Below are positions 16,678 to 26,313 of a DNA stretch of 64,000 nt, piece after piece. Below the pieces are notes generated by a model. That model made no database searches. It was not told where the DNA came from and saw nothing but the letters and a program-made list of their open reading frames with translations. The DNA lies in the NCBI GenBank assembly GCA_001800315.1, contig MGVE01000020.1, forward strand, positions 216,604-280,603, in the 5' to 3' direction. Numbering within the stretch: position 1 is the stretch's first letter; each line of letters opens with the position of its first letter. The DNA comes from Elusimicrobia bacterium RIFOXYA2_FULL_47_53. Its GTDB lineage: Bacteria; Elusimicrobiota; Endomicrobiia; Endomicrobiales; XYA2-FULL-47-53. The position numbers and the translations under genes are program-made.

Positions 16678-18219
16678 TTATTTAATAATAAATATCAGGA
16701 CGCCGGCTATTACGGCGGCCGTTAGAGTGCCGAGGGCAATTGAAACAAGAGATTGCCCTTTTTCTTTTGCTTTAGTAGTGGTAATTTGGGCTTTCCTGTT
16801 TTTAGCGGCCACTTTAACCTTGGTTATGGTAAGCTCTTTTTTTGTTATGTTTCCGGAACGATCCTGGGCGATGAAAGTCAGCAGGTTGATTCCTCCCCTG
16901 GGTATAAGGGCGGAAATAAATTTTCCGTTGTCGTCAATGTCCACATTTTTTTCGTTTATCTTAAGCTTAACCCAGGGTTCTGATTTTCCTTCAATGTTGA
17001 CAAACTCCGTGTCAACCTCGTCGTTATCCTGCGGGGCGTAGATCTCAAGAAGCGGCGGGGTTGTGTCAATAACAAACTGTATGGGGCTGCAGAACTGGCC
17101 CTCAAAGCCAAGCTCGTCTACATAGGCAAACCTGTAAAAATAAATCCCGTCGGAAAGCTTGTATTTCTGAAAATCTACATTTACGCGGTCCTGGATTTTA
17201 TCTATCTCATCAAGCACCATGGAAGTGAACGCGGACGAAGTCGCTATCTGAAGATGGTATTTGTTTATTATCTGGCTTATCATTTTGGCGCTGTTTTTTT
17301 CTTCTCCGTTTTTGGAGGCGCCGTTTTTCGCTGATCCGGGATCGGCCGAGTCCTGCGAGGGGCCTGCCTGCGTTGTCCCTGCAGGGGTTTTAATGTTTAA
17401 CTCAAGCGAGGTCGCCGTGGCCCTGGCGGAGGCTTTAATGTTGGTGCCGGGTATTTCGCTGGTGGCTGAAAGGTTCATGTCCGGCATCGGCGGCAAAGCT
17501 CTGGGCAGTGAAGGCGGCTGGCTGAATTTAACTTCGGTTCCGAAACCTTTTGTGACAGTGACGGTTCTGCCCTGGGCCTTTACATCCACCGCGCCCTCGT
17601 AAACTTCCACGAGAGTGGTTTTATCCTCTTTAACTTTTGTCTTAAAGTCGGGAGCCGGGCCCCTGGGCACTATTTTGGGGTCTACGGCGGTATCGCTGGT
17701 GAGAACCCTTGTTTTGGAGGCTCTCACGCCGCCGGAAAGCAGGTCAATTTCTTCCCTGGACTGCTCGGGCCTCAGGATGATCAGCGAGTTCTCGTCAAGC
17801 TGGAGTATCTCGCCGGAGGAAAATTTTACTTTTGCCTTGGAAAGCTGAAGAGTCCTTAAGCCGTCCTCGTTATACAGCTCCATCTGCTCCCAGGCATTTT
17901 TCCAGTCGGCCTCGGTTCTCCTGCGGAACTTCACTTCGTTTAAAAGGTAAATAAGCCTGGCGGTCCTTAAGTTTTCCTTTATCAGAAGAATGGGTACCCT
18001 TAGTTTCATGCCGGGAAGAATTACATTCGGGTCGGACGAGGGAAGCTTGTTGTATTTCAGTATCTCCGGCCACAGCTGAGGGTTTTTGAGGTAATAATTA
18101 GCCACGCTCCAGAGGGTATCGCCTTCCTTTACGACGATTTCCTGCAGCACATCGGCTCCGGCCTTCAGGAAGAAGCCGCATATCAGGATTATTGATAAAG
18201 CTTTAATTATATTTTTCAT
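16678..18219 (-). CDS. LysM-FecR protein with C-terminal membrane anchor
   Basis: A 513-residue exported protein: signal peptide (MKNIIKALSIILICGFFLKAGA), LysM domain (about 25-75: VKEGDTLWSVANYYLKNPQLWPE split by the usual loop), FecR domain (about 115-240: GEILQLDENSLIILRP and LVEVYEGAVDVKAQGRTVTV), a linker rich in Ala/Thr/Pro, a second beta region (about 360-470) with Ig-like repeats, and a C-terminal membrane helix (LGTLTAAVIAGVLIFIIK). LysM suggests peptidoglycan binding. The frame extends to 18327, inside the kinase gene, but the ATG at 18219 gives a clean signal peptide and follows the kinase stop by 2 bp. Confidence 0.8.
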   Translation of the reverse strand: MKNIIKALSIILICGFFLKAGADVLQEIVVKEGDTLWSVANYYLKNPQLWPEILKYNKLPSSDPNVILPGMKLRVPILLIKENLRTARLIYLLNEVKFRRRTEADWKNAWEQMELYNEDGLRTLQLSKAKVKFSSGEILQLDENSLIILRPEQSREEIDLLSGGVRASKTRVLTSDTAVDPKIVPRGPAPDFKTKVKEDKTTLVEVYEGAVDVKAQGRTVTVTKGFGTEVKFSQPPSLPRALPPMPDMNLSATSEIPGTNIKASARATATSLELNIKTPAGTTQAGPSQDSADPGSAKNGASKNGEEKNSAKMISQIINKYHLQIATSSAFTSMVLDEIDKIQDRVNVDFQKYKLSDGIYFYRFAYVDELGFEGQFCSPIQFVIDTTPPLLEIYAPQDNDEVDTEFVNIEGKSEPWVKLKINEKNVDIDDNGKFISALIPRGGINLLTFIAQDRSGNITKKELTITKVKVAAKNRKAQITTTKAKEKGQSLVSIALGTLTAAVIAGVLIFIIK

Positions 18220-18221
18220 AT

Positions 18222-20375
18222 TCACTGTTTTGTTTTCAGAGACTGCGCGAGCAGGTCGTTTACCGTGAGGCTTCTCGGCAGGGTGAAAATAAAGCTTGAG
18301 CCTTTCCCTATCGCCGACTCGGCCCAAATTTTTCCGAAGTGCGCTTCAACCACATGCTTGCAGATCGTAAGGCCAAGGCCGGTGCCGCCCTTCCTCTGTC
18401 CGGCTACCTGCTGGAACTTGTCAAATATTTTAGTGACATATTCCGCGGGAATTCCTTCTCCCGTATCAACAATTGAGGTCTTGACAAGCTCCTGCGTGTA
18501 TTCAAACTTAATTGTGATTGTACCATTCTCCGGAGTAAACTTCAAGGAATTTCCCACAAGATTTGTAAATACTCTCTCAATTAAGTCCGGGTCGACCGCG
18601 ATTCTTGGAAGGCCGTCCTGGGTCTCCAGCTTAAGTTGAATATTTTTTTTCAGCGCCTGGCCTTCCGCCAGCTCTATGGTCCTTCTGGCGATAACCGAAA
18701 GATCTATCTCCGCGAGGCTTAAGACCATACGGCCGGATTCCAGCTTGGCTATGTCAAGAATGTCGTTTATAAGCCCCATGAGGCGGGTGGAGGCCCTGTC
18801 CATGGTCTCAAGCATTTTTTTCTGCTGTTCGTTCAGCGGCCCGGCCACGCCGTCTATAAGGAATCTTAAAAAGCCTCTTACGGAAGTCATGGGGTTTCTT
18901 AAATCGTGCGTGATTGAATGCAGGAAGTCGTCTTTCATCTGATTTAACTCTTTTTCAAGGGTAATGTTTCTGAGCACGGTTACTACGCCCACTTCCTGCA
19001 GTTTGTCGCGGGATATAACCTGCTGGGCTGAAAGCTGAAAGAACCTGTTCAGCTCTCCCACGGAAAGATCCACTTCCCTGGAAAATTCGGCCTTGGGGTT
19101 GTCAACGATATTTTTAAATATTTCTACAAGGCTGGGGTTGCTTACGAAATCAAAGATGGATTTGCCGTGCCATTCGTTCTCCGGTATGCCCAGGGTTTCC
19201 AGGGCTTTGCTGTTGGCGAGCTGAAGGCAGCCTTTTTTGTCGGTCATGAGTATGCCGTCGGCGATGGAAAATATCACCGCTTCGGTTTTTGACTTTTCCT
19301 CCACTATCTTGTCAACCTGCATTTTGTCGTATCGGGAGAGTTCGCTTGTCATCTCGTTAAAGGTTTCCGCGAGGTCCTGAATCTCGTCCTTGGTTTTGAC
19401 ATCAACCCGGACGCTGAAATCTTTGCTGGCGATATGCTTGGCGGCCTTGGTCAGCGTAACAAGGGGCTTAACCAGCCCTCCCGCTAAAAAGGCGGCAAGC
19501 ACGGAGGCGCCCGCCATGCTCAATATAATCAGCAGCAGAGATTGTTTCCTCATTCTGCGGACCGAAACGAAAGCCTCGTTTTTATCCTGCTGCATGACAA
19601 CGCCCCAGCCGAGGCTTTTAATCGGCGCGTACGCTCCCACCATTTCCTTTTTTTTCTGGGGATCGGTAAATTCGCTTGAGCCGACCGATACCGCTTTTAT
19701 CACCTGCCGCACAATGGGGAGATAGGCCGCGGAGGTTTTCTTTTTGGCGAGCTCAGTTTTGGGGTGGGCAATGATTTCTCCGGAGTCATTAACCAGAAAG
19801 GCGTGGCCCGTGGCGGAGATTTTAGTTTTGGTTATCTTGTCCCAGAGGTTTTTAAGCGATATCGTGGTATACAGGCAATGCCCCGGGCCCAGCGGATAGA
19901 TTACATTTATCCTCGGATCCTCCTCAAAATAATACGAAGGGCTTATTGACGAGCGGGCCGGGTCTTTCCAGAACTTTATAAAGGCCTCGTCGTCCTTCCT
20001 GCTGAGCAGTTTCGGGTCTTTCTCAAGCGCCGGGTTGTACGCCTTGAGCAGTTCCTGCCCCTTCCTGTCAACAATGGAGACCGAGACGAAGTTTTCGTTG
20101 GTGTCAAGAAGGGACTGTATGACCGACTGGCGGTCCGCCCAGGACATGTTGGCGACCATTGTCTTGGAAACAAAAAGAATTTCGTTGTCAAGGTTTTCAA
20201 GATAAACTTTAATGTGGTCGGCCAGGGAAGCCGCGATGTTTGTATGCAGTTCAAGAATTGCGACCTGCATGCCTTCCCTGTTAATGGCCATCGTCCGCAC
20301 GCCGACAATAGCGGCCGGGATGACCGCGAGCAGCGTTAACAATATGGTGAATTTCGGGAAAAGCCTTAAGCGCAT
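18222..20375 (-). CDS. Membrane histidine kinase: Cache-HAMP-PAS-HisKA-HATPase
   Basis: A 717-residue sensor kinase. TM1 lies at about residues 8-28, a periplasmic Cache-type domain at 30-275 (FVSVSIVDRKGQELLKAYNP, FLVNDSGEIIAHPKTELA), TM2 at about 278-300, HAMP at 300-352, PAS at 365-470 (DGILMTDKKGCLQLAN), HisKA at 483-550 with the phospho-accepting His in SITHDLRNPMTS, and HATPase at 595-705 with N box NSLKFTPENG, G1 VDTGEGIP and G2 GTGLGLTICKH. It probably senses a small molecule outside the inner membrane. The nearest response regulators are the two at 15071-16667, on the other strand. It sits between an M23 peptidase and a LysM protein, hinting at a cell-wall signal (inference). Confidence 0.92.
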   Translation of the reverse strand: MRLRLFPKFTILLTLLAVIPAAIVGVRTMAINREGMQVAILELHTNIAASLADHIKVYLENLDNEILFVSKTMVANMSWADRQSVIQSLLDTNENFVSVSIVDRKGQELLKAYNPALEKDPKLLSRKDDEAFIKFWKDPARSSISPSYYFEEDPRINVIYPLGPGHCLYTTISLKNLWDKITKTKISATGHAFLVNDSGEIIAHPKTELAKKKTSAAYLPIVRQVIKAVSVGSSEFTDPQKKKEMVGAYAPIKSLGWGVVMQQDKNEAFVSVRRMRKQSLLLIILSMAGASVLAAFLAGGLVKPLVTLTKAAKHIASKDFSVRVDVKTKDEIQDLAETFNEMTSELSRYDKMQVDKIVEEKSKTEAVIFSIADGILMTDKKGCLQLANSKALETLGIPENEWHGKSIFDFVSNPSLVEIFKNIVDNPKAEFSREVDLSVGELNRFFQLSAQQVISRDKLQEVGVVTVLRNITLEKELNQMKDDFLHSITHDLRNPMTSVRGFLRFLIDGVAGPLNEQQKKMLETMDRASTRLMGLINDILDIAKLESGRMVLSLAEIDLSVIARRTIELAEGQALKKNIQLKLETQDGLPRIAVDPDLIERVFTNLVGNSLKFTPENGTITIKFEYTQELVKTSIVDTGEGIPAEYVTKIFDKFQQVAGQRKGGTGLGLTICKHVVEAHFGKIWAESAIGKGSSFIFTLPRSLTVNDLLAQSLKTKQ

Positions 20376-20376
20376 T

Positions 20377-21540
20377 CTAATCTATCCTTATGCCGGCAAG
20401 CTTCGTAAGATAAGGCTTTGTGTAATTTTTAAAATTTTCTTTTTCTTTTTCGCTTATGCTTTGAGCGGGAGGGAACTTAATCGCCATAAAATTAATGTAA
20501 CTCCCGTTTTTTGATATTCTGAAATCCAGGTGCGGGCCCGTGGAGAGGCCGGTGGAGCCGACAAATCCTATAACCTGGCCCTGGCTGACTCTTGTGCCGG
20601 CGCGGACTCCTTTCTTAAATCCTTTAAGATGGCCGTAGTCCGAAACAAAACCGTTGGTGTGCCGTACCCGCAGGAGGTTGCCGAACCCGCCTTTGCGCGC
20701 CGCGAATATTACCGTGCCGTCGGCGACCGATGAAACCGGAGTGCCGCTCGGCGCAGCGTAATCAATTCCCAGGTGCGGCCTGAAATACCGCAGTATGGGG
20801 TGAAATCTTTTTCTGGTAAAATAGGAGCTTATTCTTGCATATTGAAGCGGAGCTTTCAAAAAAGCCCTTCTGAGCGATTTGCCGTCAGGCGAATAATAGT
20901 TTTCATCGCCCTTCGGCGAGGCGTAGAGCACGGCCGTGTAAAGCTGGCCGGAAGCGATATACTGCGCCGCGAGAATTTTGCCCTTGATCACCTGTCCGTC
21001 ATCGGTTACGAATTTTTCCCAGACGAGTTTGTAGGTGTCGTTTACCCTGGGTTCGGTCAGGAAATCAATCTGCCAGGCGAATTTTTCGGCAAAGTCGTTT
21101 ATCAGCTCCGGGCTAAGGCCGCGGGAAACCATCGCCTCCCACAAAGAAGACTTGATTTTACCCGAGGCCGTATCAACGACTTTGTTGCCCTCTCGTTCTT
21201 TCTTCAGGGCCGCTGTGGCCCCGGCGGGAAGTTTTTCAACCGAATAATAGTTCAGGCCGGAGGGATAGTATCTGAAATATTCCCATTTCCCCGAGGCGTC
21301 GGCGCTAAACTCAAAATAATCTCCGGGCCTGCAGCTGCGCGGATCAAATACTTTTTTGATGGCTGATATTATTTCAATGCTTTGCGAGGGGTCCAGCCCC
21401 GAATCTCTGAGGCTTTCAATAAGAGTGTCCCCCGGATTAATGGTGTATTTCTTTACGCTTTTGTCCGCTTCGGCCGGCTTGCCGGAACATGCCTGCAAAA
21501 ATAACGCTAAAATTAATACGAAAACCGCTGAGCGAGGCAA
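20377..21540 (-). CDS. M23 peptidase lipoprotein (YebA-like endopeptidase)
   Basis: A 387-residue protein with a lipoprotein signal (VLILALFLQACSG, Cys acylation site), a LysM/OapA-like region (KKYTINPGDTLIESLRDSGL), a middle beta domain and a C-terminal LytM/M23 domain (about 265-365). The M23 motifs are RFHPILRYFRPHLGIDYAAP with zinc ligands His and Asp, and GPHLDFRIS at the place of the usual HxH. The final position is Asp instead of the more common His. Family members cut peptidoglycan cross-links. The gene lies one base before the kinase gene, so the three minus-strand genes form one operon. Confidence 0.9.
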   Translation of the reverse strand: MPRSAVFVLILALFLQACSGKPAEADKSVKKYTINPGDTLIESLRDSGLDPSQSIEIISAIKKVFDPRSCRPGDYFEFSADASGKWEYFRYYPSGLNYYSVEKLPAGATAALKKEREGNKVVDTASGKIKSSLWEAMVSRGLSPELINDFAEKFAWQIDFLTEPRVNDTYKLVWEKFVTDDGQVIKGKILAAQYIASGQLYTAVLYASPKGDENYYSPDGKSLRRAFLKAPLQYARISSYFTRKRFHPILRYFRPHLGIDYAAPSGTPVSSVADGTVIFAARKGGFGNLLRVRHTNGFVSDYGHLKGFKKGVRAGTRVSQGQVIGFVGSTGLSTGPHLDFRISKNGSYINFMAIKFPPAQSISEKEKENFKNYTKPYLTKLAGIRID

Positions 21541-21632
21541 AATATTCTCCGCTGTAAAAATGACCTAAAATTTATTGCAAAAACCGTTAATAATGAAAAC
21601 ATTTTAGCAGATTTTGCGGATTTTGACAATTT

Positions 21633-21661
21633 TTGACAATTAATAATATTTATTATAGAAT
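21633..21661 (+). promoter_or_regulatory. Promoter upstream of the DUF1015 gene
   Basis: TTGACA (21633-21638), 17-bp AT-rich spacer, TAGAAT (21656-21661). A second TTGACA starts 10 bp earlier (21623). The predicted transcription start is about 40 bp before the ATG at 21709. It probably drives the DUF1015-CvpA-pabB-pabC group. Confidence 0.65.
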
Positions 21662-21708
21662 AACAAAATCGTTAAAACGCAATCTCTTCCGAAAGGCGGG
21701 CAAAAAAC

Positions 21709-22917
21709 ATGGCAATTATAAAACCATTTCACGGCATTCGCTACAAAGGCGGCAATATCTCAAAGTTTATCTGCCCGCCGTACGATGTTATTTCTCCTAA
21801 AGAAAAAGAGCTTCTTAAGAAAAGAGCGGCCGGCAACATGGTGCGCCTGGAGCTCCCGGACGCGAAGGGTGCGGTCAATAAGTACGCTATGTCTGGCAGA
21901 ATTTTCAACCAGTGGCTCGCCGACGGGGTGCTCCTTGAGGATAAAGAGCCGGCCTATTATTTTTACGAGCAGAAGTTTACCGATCACGGCAGAAAGATGG
22001 TTCGCCGCGGTTTTTTCGCCGCCCTCAAGATTGAAAATCCGCACGCCGGCGCCGTCAAGCCGCACGAAAAAACTCTTTCAAAACCCAAGGCTGACCGCCT
22101 AAGCCTTTTGCGCGCCGTCAAGGCGAACTTAAGCCCCATTTTCGGGCTGTTTAACGACAAGGGCGGCAGGCTTGTCGCTCTGGGCGCTAAAATAGCAAGA
22201 ACAAAACCCGACGCTGTGGCGAAAGATTCGGATAATGTCTATCATAAACTCTGGAAAGTGAGCGGAGCCGCGGAAGTAAAACTTGTTTCCTTAGGCCTTT
22301 CAAAAGAGAATGTTTTCATAGCCGACGGGCACCACAGGTACGAAACCTCCTGGAATTATTCGCTGGAAGCGCGGAAGAAAAGCAAATGCTCCTCGGAGTG
22401 CGAGTGCGGGTTTGTCATGATTTTCCTGTGTCCCATGCAGGACAAGGGGCTCTCTATATGGCCGACCCACAGAGTAGTGGAGCCGCCGAGCGATTTTGAA
22501 AGCGAGCTGTCAAAATATTTTAACATTACGCAGGGAAATTACAGCAAACTTTCCCGCAAGTCTCCTCAGCCGCTGATGGTTTACTATAAAGGCAGGAGCC
22601 GGATAATTTCGGTTAAGAGCCGCGCCGTTCTTGATAAGGCCATGCCGGGCAAATGCAGGGCCTACAAAGAACTCGGCGTGAGCATCCTTCATTCTATTCT
22701 TCTAAAGAACATAGACCCGCATACCATTACCTATGTAAAAGACGAGAAGGAAGCTATCGCGCTGGCAAAGAAAACAAACAGAATGGCTGTCATAGTGCCC
22801 GCGACTCCCATAGAGGCTATAAGAGACATCGCTTCGGCGGGCCAGACTATGCCGCAGAAATCAACTTATTTTTATCCTAAAGTCGGATCGGGCCTTGTCA
22901 TACATTCGGTGAGATAA
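21709..22917 (+). CDS. DUF1015 family protein
   Basis: A 402-residue DUF1015 protein. The N-terminus (KPFHGIRYKGGNISKFICPPYDVIS) and the central FIADGHHRYETSWNYSLEA motif, followed by VMIFLCPMQDKGLSIWPTHR, are the family signatures. DUF1015 proteins share a ParB/Srx-like nucleotide-binding look around the GHHRYET motif, and a role in small-molecule phosphorylation has been suggested for relatives, but no activity can be read here. The start has a GAAAGGCGGG ribosome site. The stop overlaps the next gene by one base (TAATG). Confidence 0.88.
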   Translation: MAIIKPFHGIRYKGGNISKFICPPYDVISPKEKELLKKRAAGNMVRLELPDAKGAVNKYAMSGRIFNQWLADGVLLEDKEPAYYFYEQKFTDHGRKMVRRGFFAALKIENPHAGAVKPHEKTLSKPKADRLSLLRAVKANLSPIFGLFNDKGGRLVALGAKIARTKPDAVAKDSDNVYHKLWKVSGAAEVKLVSLGLSKENVFIADGHHRYETSWNYSLEARKKSKCSSECECGFVMIFLCPMQDKGLSIWPTHRVVEPPSDFESELSKYFNITQGNYSKLSRKSPQPLMVYYKGRSRIISVKSRAVLDKAMPGKCRAYKELGVSILHSILLKNIDPHTITYVKDEKEAIALAKKTNRMAVIVPATPIEAIRDIASAGQTMPQKSTYFYPKVGSGLVIHSVR

Positions 22918-23438
22918 TGTTTAACTATTTTGACCTCTTATCAATAATCCTTATCGTTTTCGGAGCGTTTTTCGGGTTTCAGACCGGAATAATAGCGAGC
23001 ATTTTCTACATCGCCAGCGGATTCGCCGGCATGTGGGCCGCCGACAGGTTCGCGGAAGGTTCCGGCATAGGCTTTTATCTCATTTTCGCGGCCGGCGCCG
23101 GCGTTCTAATAATGATTGGATTTATAGCTGGCAAACTCTTAAAAGCATTCCTGCTGGGCACAGTTGACAGGGTAATAGGGCTTGTTCTCGGCATTATGCT
23201 CGGCTGCGTAATTGTAGGGGTCGTGGTATTGCCGGTTTCCCGCCACATGCCGGCCGCTGTCAGAAAAGCGGCTTTCAGCTCGTTTTCAGGGGCTAAAATA
23301 ATCCCGTTTATCCAGAAACTCTACCCGAGGGTCAAGGATTTTGATGTAAGAGATATTGAAGTGGCGCTTCCCATGCCCAAGCTTCCCGAAAAAATTGATT
23401 TAAAGCTTCCCTTAAGCTCCTCCGGCAAGAAAAAGTAA
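22917..23438 (+). CDS. CvpA family membrane protein
   Basis: A 173-residue protein with four predicted membrane helices in the first ~115 residues (DLLSIILIVFGAFFGFQTGII; FYIASGFAGMWAA; IGFYLIFAAGAGVLIMIGFI; GLVLGIMLGCVIVGVVVLP), the CvpA/colicin V production pattern. The C-terminal tail is basic and soluble (ends SSGKKK). The exact role of CvpA proteins is unresolved; E. coli cvpA sits near purine genes and affects envelope stress. Translation is coupled to the DUF1015 gene (TAATG). Confidence 0.8.
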   Translation: MFNYFDLLSIILIVFGAFFGFQTGIIASIFYIASGFAGMWAADRFAEGSGIGFYLIFAAGAGVLIMIGFIAGKLLKAFLLGTVDRVIGLVLGIMLGCVIVGVVVLPVSRHMPAAVRKAAFSSFSGAKIIPFIQKLYPRVKDFDVRDIEVALPMPKLPEKIDLKLPLSSSGKKK

Positions 23439-23457
23439 AGTTTAGGGCGCGCACATT

Positions 23458-24819
23458 ATGATCTTCAAATTGCAGAATCCGCCCCCGGCAAACGATATAT
23501 GGCGCGCCGTTCAAAAACGGCTGCGCCGTTCTTTTTTTATTGACAGCGCGCAGGGCTCAAATAACGCCCGCTGGAGTTATATCTCGCTCTGCGAGCCCTC
23601 GGCGGTATTTAAATCAAAAGGCGGCAGAGTTTTTATAGAGCAAAACGGAGTTAAGCGCAGTTACTTATCCGGCAACCCCGCGGCGGAACTCAAAAAACTG
23701 GTTTCAAAGAGGCGCAGGCTTCAGAAGGGCCTGCCGTTTCCCTTTACCGGCGGGGCCGTGGGATATTTTTCGTACGATTTCGCCAGGCATTTTGAAATTC
23801 TTCCGTTGCGGGCCCGAAAAGACAGCGAAGTATTTGACAGCTATTTTATCTTTTGCGATGATTTTATTGTTTATGACTCAAAAAATGACGAGGCCTTTAT
23901 AGTCGCCTCAAGGCCGTCTGATTATCTGCCTCTTGTTGCGCGGCCCGAAGTCAAGGGGCCGGGAGCCTTGAGGGCCTCAAAACCCTCTTCAAATTTTTCC
24001 AAAAAGAAATTTGAAGCTATGGTAAAAAGGGCCAAGGGATATATTTCATCGGGGGACGCCTATCAGGTCAACCTGGCGCAGAGATATTCCTGTACCTTCA
24101 AAGGTTCTGTCCCCGCACTTTACGAGAAACTCATAAAGCTTAACCCTTCTCCTTACAGCTTCTATTTTAACACGCCGGAGATTTCTCTCGTCTCCTGTTC
24201 GCCCGAACTGCTTTTCAGCAAAAGGGGCGCTCTGGCTCAAACAAGGCCTATAGCCGGGACAAGGCCCAGGGGGGACAGCCTTAAAACAGACAAAAAAATA
24301 TCCGGAGAACTGCTTTTAGACCCCAAAGAGCGGGCCGAACATATCATGCTTGTGGACCTGGAAAGAAATGACATGGGCAGGGTATGCGCGCCCAAAAGCA
24401 TAAAGGTTAACGAGAGGATGGTTCTTGAAAAATATTCGCATGTCATTCACATAGTTTCAAATATAAAAGGAAAACTGAGAAAAAATAAAGATGCCTTTGA
24501 TGTGCTCAGAGCGCTTTTCCCGGGTGGAACAATTACCGGCTGCCCCAAGATTCGTTCAATGGAAATAATTGAGGAACTGGAAAACCTGCGCCGCGGCCCC
24601 TACTGCGGTTCTGCCGGCTGGCTGGGTTATAACGGCGATGCCCAGCTCAATATCCTTATAAGGACCATAATACTCAGGCCGCAAAGAGGAAGGCATGGAT
24701 TTAAGGCGGATTTTTACGCCGGCGCGGGCATAGTGGCCGATTCCGTGCCGTCAAGAGAATACGAGGAGACCGTGCATAAAGCCAGGGCCATGGCGCACGC
24801 GCTCGGAGTAACAATATGA
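23458..24819 (+). CDS. pabB: Chorismate-binding enzyme, probably aminodeoxychorismate synthase component I
   Basis: A 453-residue anthranilate synthase I/chorismate-binding protein. Motifs include [33 protein letters not shown], the metal-binding [19 protein letters not shown] and [20 protein letters not shown]. The N-terminal domain ([16 protein letters not shown]) is PabB-like rather than TrpE-like. At the site where PabB usually has PIKGT, this protein has PIAGTRPRG, which removes the lysine nucleophile of E. coli PabB. The next gene is a class IV aminotransferase-fold lyase (PabC-like), so folate pABA synthesis is the best reading, with anthranilate synthase as the alternative. No glutamine amidotransferase gene is adjacent. 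Confidence 0.82.
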   Translation: MIFKLQNPPPANDIWRAVQKRLRRSFFIDSAQGSNNARWSYISLCEPSAVFKSKGGRVFIEQNGVKRSYLSGNPAAELKKLVSKRRRLQKGLPFPFTGGAVGYFSYDFARHFEILPLRARKDSEVFDSYFIFCDDFIVYDSKNDEAFIVASRPSDYLPLVARPEVKGPGALRASKPSSNFSKKKFEAMVKRAKGYISSGDAYQVNLAQRYSCTFKGSVPALYEKLIKLNPSPYSFYFNTPEISLVSCSPELLFSKRGALAQTRPIAGTRPRGDSLKTDKKISGELLLDPKERAEHIMLVDLERNDMGRVCAPKSIKVNERMVLEKYSHVIHIVSNIKGKLRKNKDAFDVLRALFPGGTITGCPKIRSMEIIEELENLRRGPYCGSAGWLGYNGDAQLNILIRTIILRPQRGRHGFKADFYAGAGIVADSVPSREYEETVHKARAMAHALGVTI

Positions 24820-24841
24820 CTCAATTTAACAGGAAAATAAA

Positions 24842-25702
24842 ATGAGAGTATTTTTTAACGGAAGAATCGTTGACCAATCCAAGGCAAAGGTCTCTGTGTT
24901 TGACCGCGGATTTATGTACGGTGACGGGATATACGAAACGCTCCTGGCCCGAAACGGAAAAATATTCCGTCCGGAAGAGCATTTAAAGAGATTTTTTCTT
25001 TCAGCCAAAGGGATCGGACTGAAACTTCCCTTGAGCGCTGACGAATTTAAAAAAGCGGCCGAGAAGGTTTTAGAAGTGAACTCGCTGGAATCGGCGAGGG
25101 TAAAAATAATGGCCAGCCGCGGCCAGGCTTCGCCGGGATATTTTGATAAGAAAAGGCCCAAACCGACCATTGTCGTCTCGGCATCATTTTTTAAGTTCTG
25201 GCCGCGCGGCATCTACGAACGGGGAGTGAAGGTTTCGCTAAGCAAGGTCCGCCGCAATTCAATACAAAGCCTTAACCCGGCCATTAAATCCTGCAACTGC
25301 CTTAACCAGATACTGGCCGCCAACGCTGCCGCGGGCAGCGGAGCTTTTGAGGCGATAATGCTTAATGTTGACGGTTTTGTGGCTGAGGGCACTATCAGCA
25401 ACATATTTATCGTGAAAAACGGCATGCTCCTGACGCCGGGCCTTAAAAGCGGCATACTGGGCGGGGTTACGAGAAGCGCGGTTCTTGAGCTGGCAGTTTT
25501 AAACGGGATGGCCGCTCGCGAGTCAATGATACGCCCTTCAGAAATTGATGACGCCGACGAATGTTTTATTACTTCCACAACCCTTGAGATAGTGCCGGTC
25601 GTCAAAATCGGATCAAAAAAAATAGGCGCGGGCGTGCCCGGTCCGGTGACTAAAAGGCTCGGCGGGCTTTTAAAAGATTTGATTGACCGGGAAACGAGTT
25701 GA
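24842..25702 (+). CDS. pabC: Class IV PLP enzyme, probably aminodeoxychorismate lyase
   Basis: A 286-residue fold-type IV PLP protein. The N-terminus has the family pattern SVFDRGFMYGDGIYETLLARNG, the PLP lysine lies in NPAIKSCNCLNQILA, and the cofactor phosphate loop in FVAEGTISNIFIV. LTPGLKSGILGGVTRSAVLELA is the C-terminal substrate-side motif shared by PabC, branched-chain and D-amino acid aminotransferases. The position 22 bp after pabB favours PabC, which turns aminodeoxychorismate into p-aminobenzoate and pyruvate. A branched-chain aminotransferase role cannot be excluded. Confidence 0.78.
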   Translation: MRVFFNGRIVDQSKAKVSVFDRGFMYGDGIYETLLARNGKIFRPEEHLKRFFLSAKGIGLKLPLSADEFKKAAEKVLEVNSLESARVKIMASRGQASPGYFDKKRPKPTIVVSASFFKFWPRGIYERGVKVSLSKVRRNSIQSLNPAIKSCNCLNQILAANAAAGSGAFEAIMLNVDGFVAEGTISNIFIVKNGMLLTPGLKSGILGGVTRSAVLELAVLNGMAARESMIRPSEIDDADECFITSTTLEIVPVVKIGSKKIGAGVPGPVTKRLGGLLKDLIDRETS

Positions 25703-25776
25703 CACATTAACCCATGCCAGCCGCGTGTTGATTTTTTGAAAAAGGCCGGGAAAATATATCAGTTAAGGAATGTATT

Positions 25777-26277
25777 ATGAAACGAGTGTGTGCCTGGTGT
25801 GGCGCCGCGTTGGGCAATGAAGATACAGCGGATTCAAAAGTTGTAACCCACGGAATTTGCGCGCCGTGTTTGCGGGCTATGTATGGAGATTCGGTTTCTG
25901 AAACACTGCGTTCCTTTTTAAATAAATTTGAGTTCCCGGTATTGCAGGTTGATAAAGACGGCAGGATTATGCTGACTAACGATAAAGTAAACGCAATGCT
26001 TCGCAAGAGCCCAGAAGAAGTGGATGGCAAACTTGGCGGGGATGTCATAGAGTGCGTTTATTCAAAAGAGCCTGGCGGCTGCGGAAAGACTGTTCACTGC
26101 AAAGGTTGTGCCATAAGAAACACGGTCATGGCCTCACACGATACCGGCGAATCGTTTTCAAATATTGACGCTTATCAGGATATTCAGACAAACGAAGGCG
26201 TTAAGAGGGTGCATTTTAAAATTTCAACCGAAAAAATACTTGATGTCGTGCTTCTTAAGGTTGAACCCGCGGAGTGA
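25777..26277 (+). CDS. Cys-rich PAS-domain protein
   Basis: A 166-residue soluble protein. It opens with two CxxC pairs (CAWCGAAL and CAPCLRAMYG), which look like a small zinc ribbon, then a PAS domain (about 45-165) with FPVLQVDKDGRIMLTNDKV. Inside the PAS domain is the cluster GGCGKTVHCKGCAIRNTV, a Cys pattern that recurs in a PAS subgroup and could bind a metal or Fe-S centre. No output domain is present, so it probably acts as a sensor module binding a partner. The start has a weak ribosome site (TTAAGGAATGT). The next gene is convergent with a 36-bp gap. Confidence 0.65.
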   Translation: MKRVCAWCGAALGNEDTADSKVVTHGICAPCLRAMYGDSVSETLRSFLNKFEFPVLQVDKDGRIMLTNDKVNAMLRKSPEEVDGKLGGDVIECVYSKEPGGCGKTVHCKGCAIRNTVMASHDTGESFSNIDAYQDIQTNEGVKRVHFKISTEKILDVVLLKVEPAE

Positions 26278-26313
26278 AGGGGAATTTCCTGCGGGTTTTG
26301 CATTCCGGCAGGT

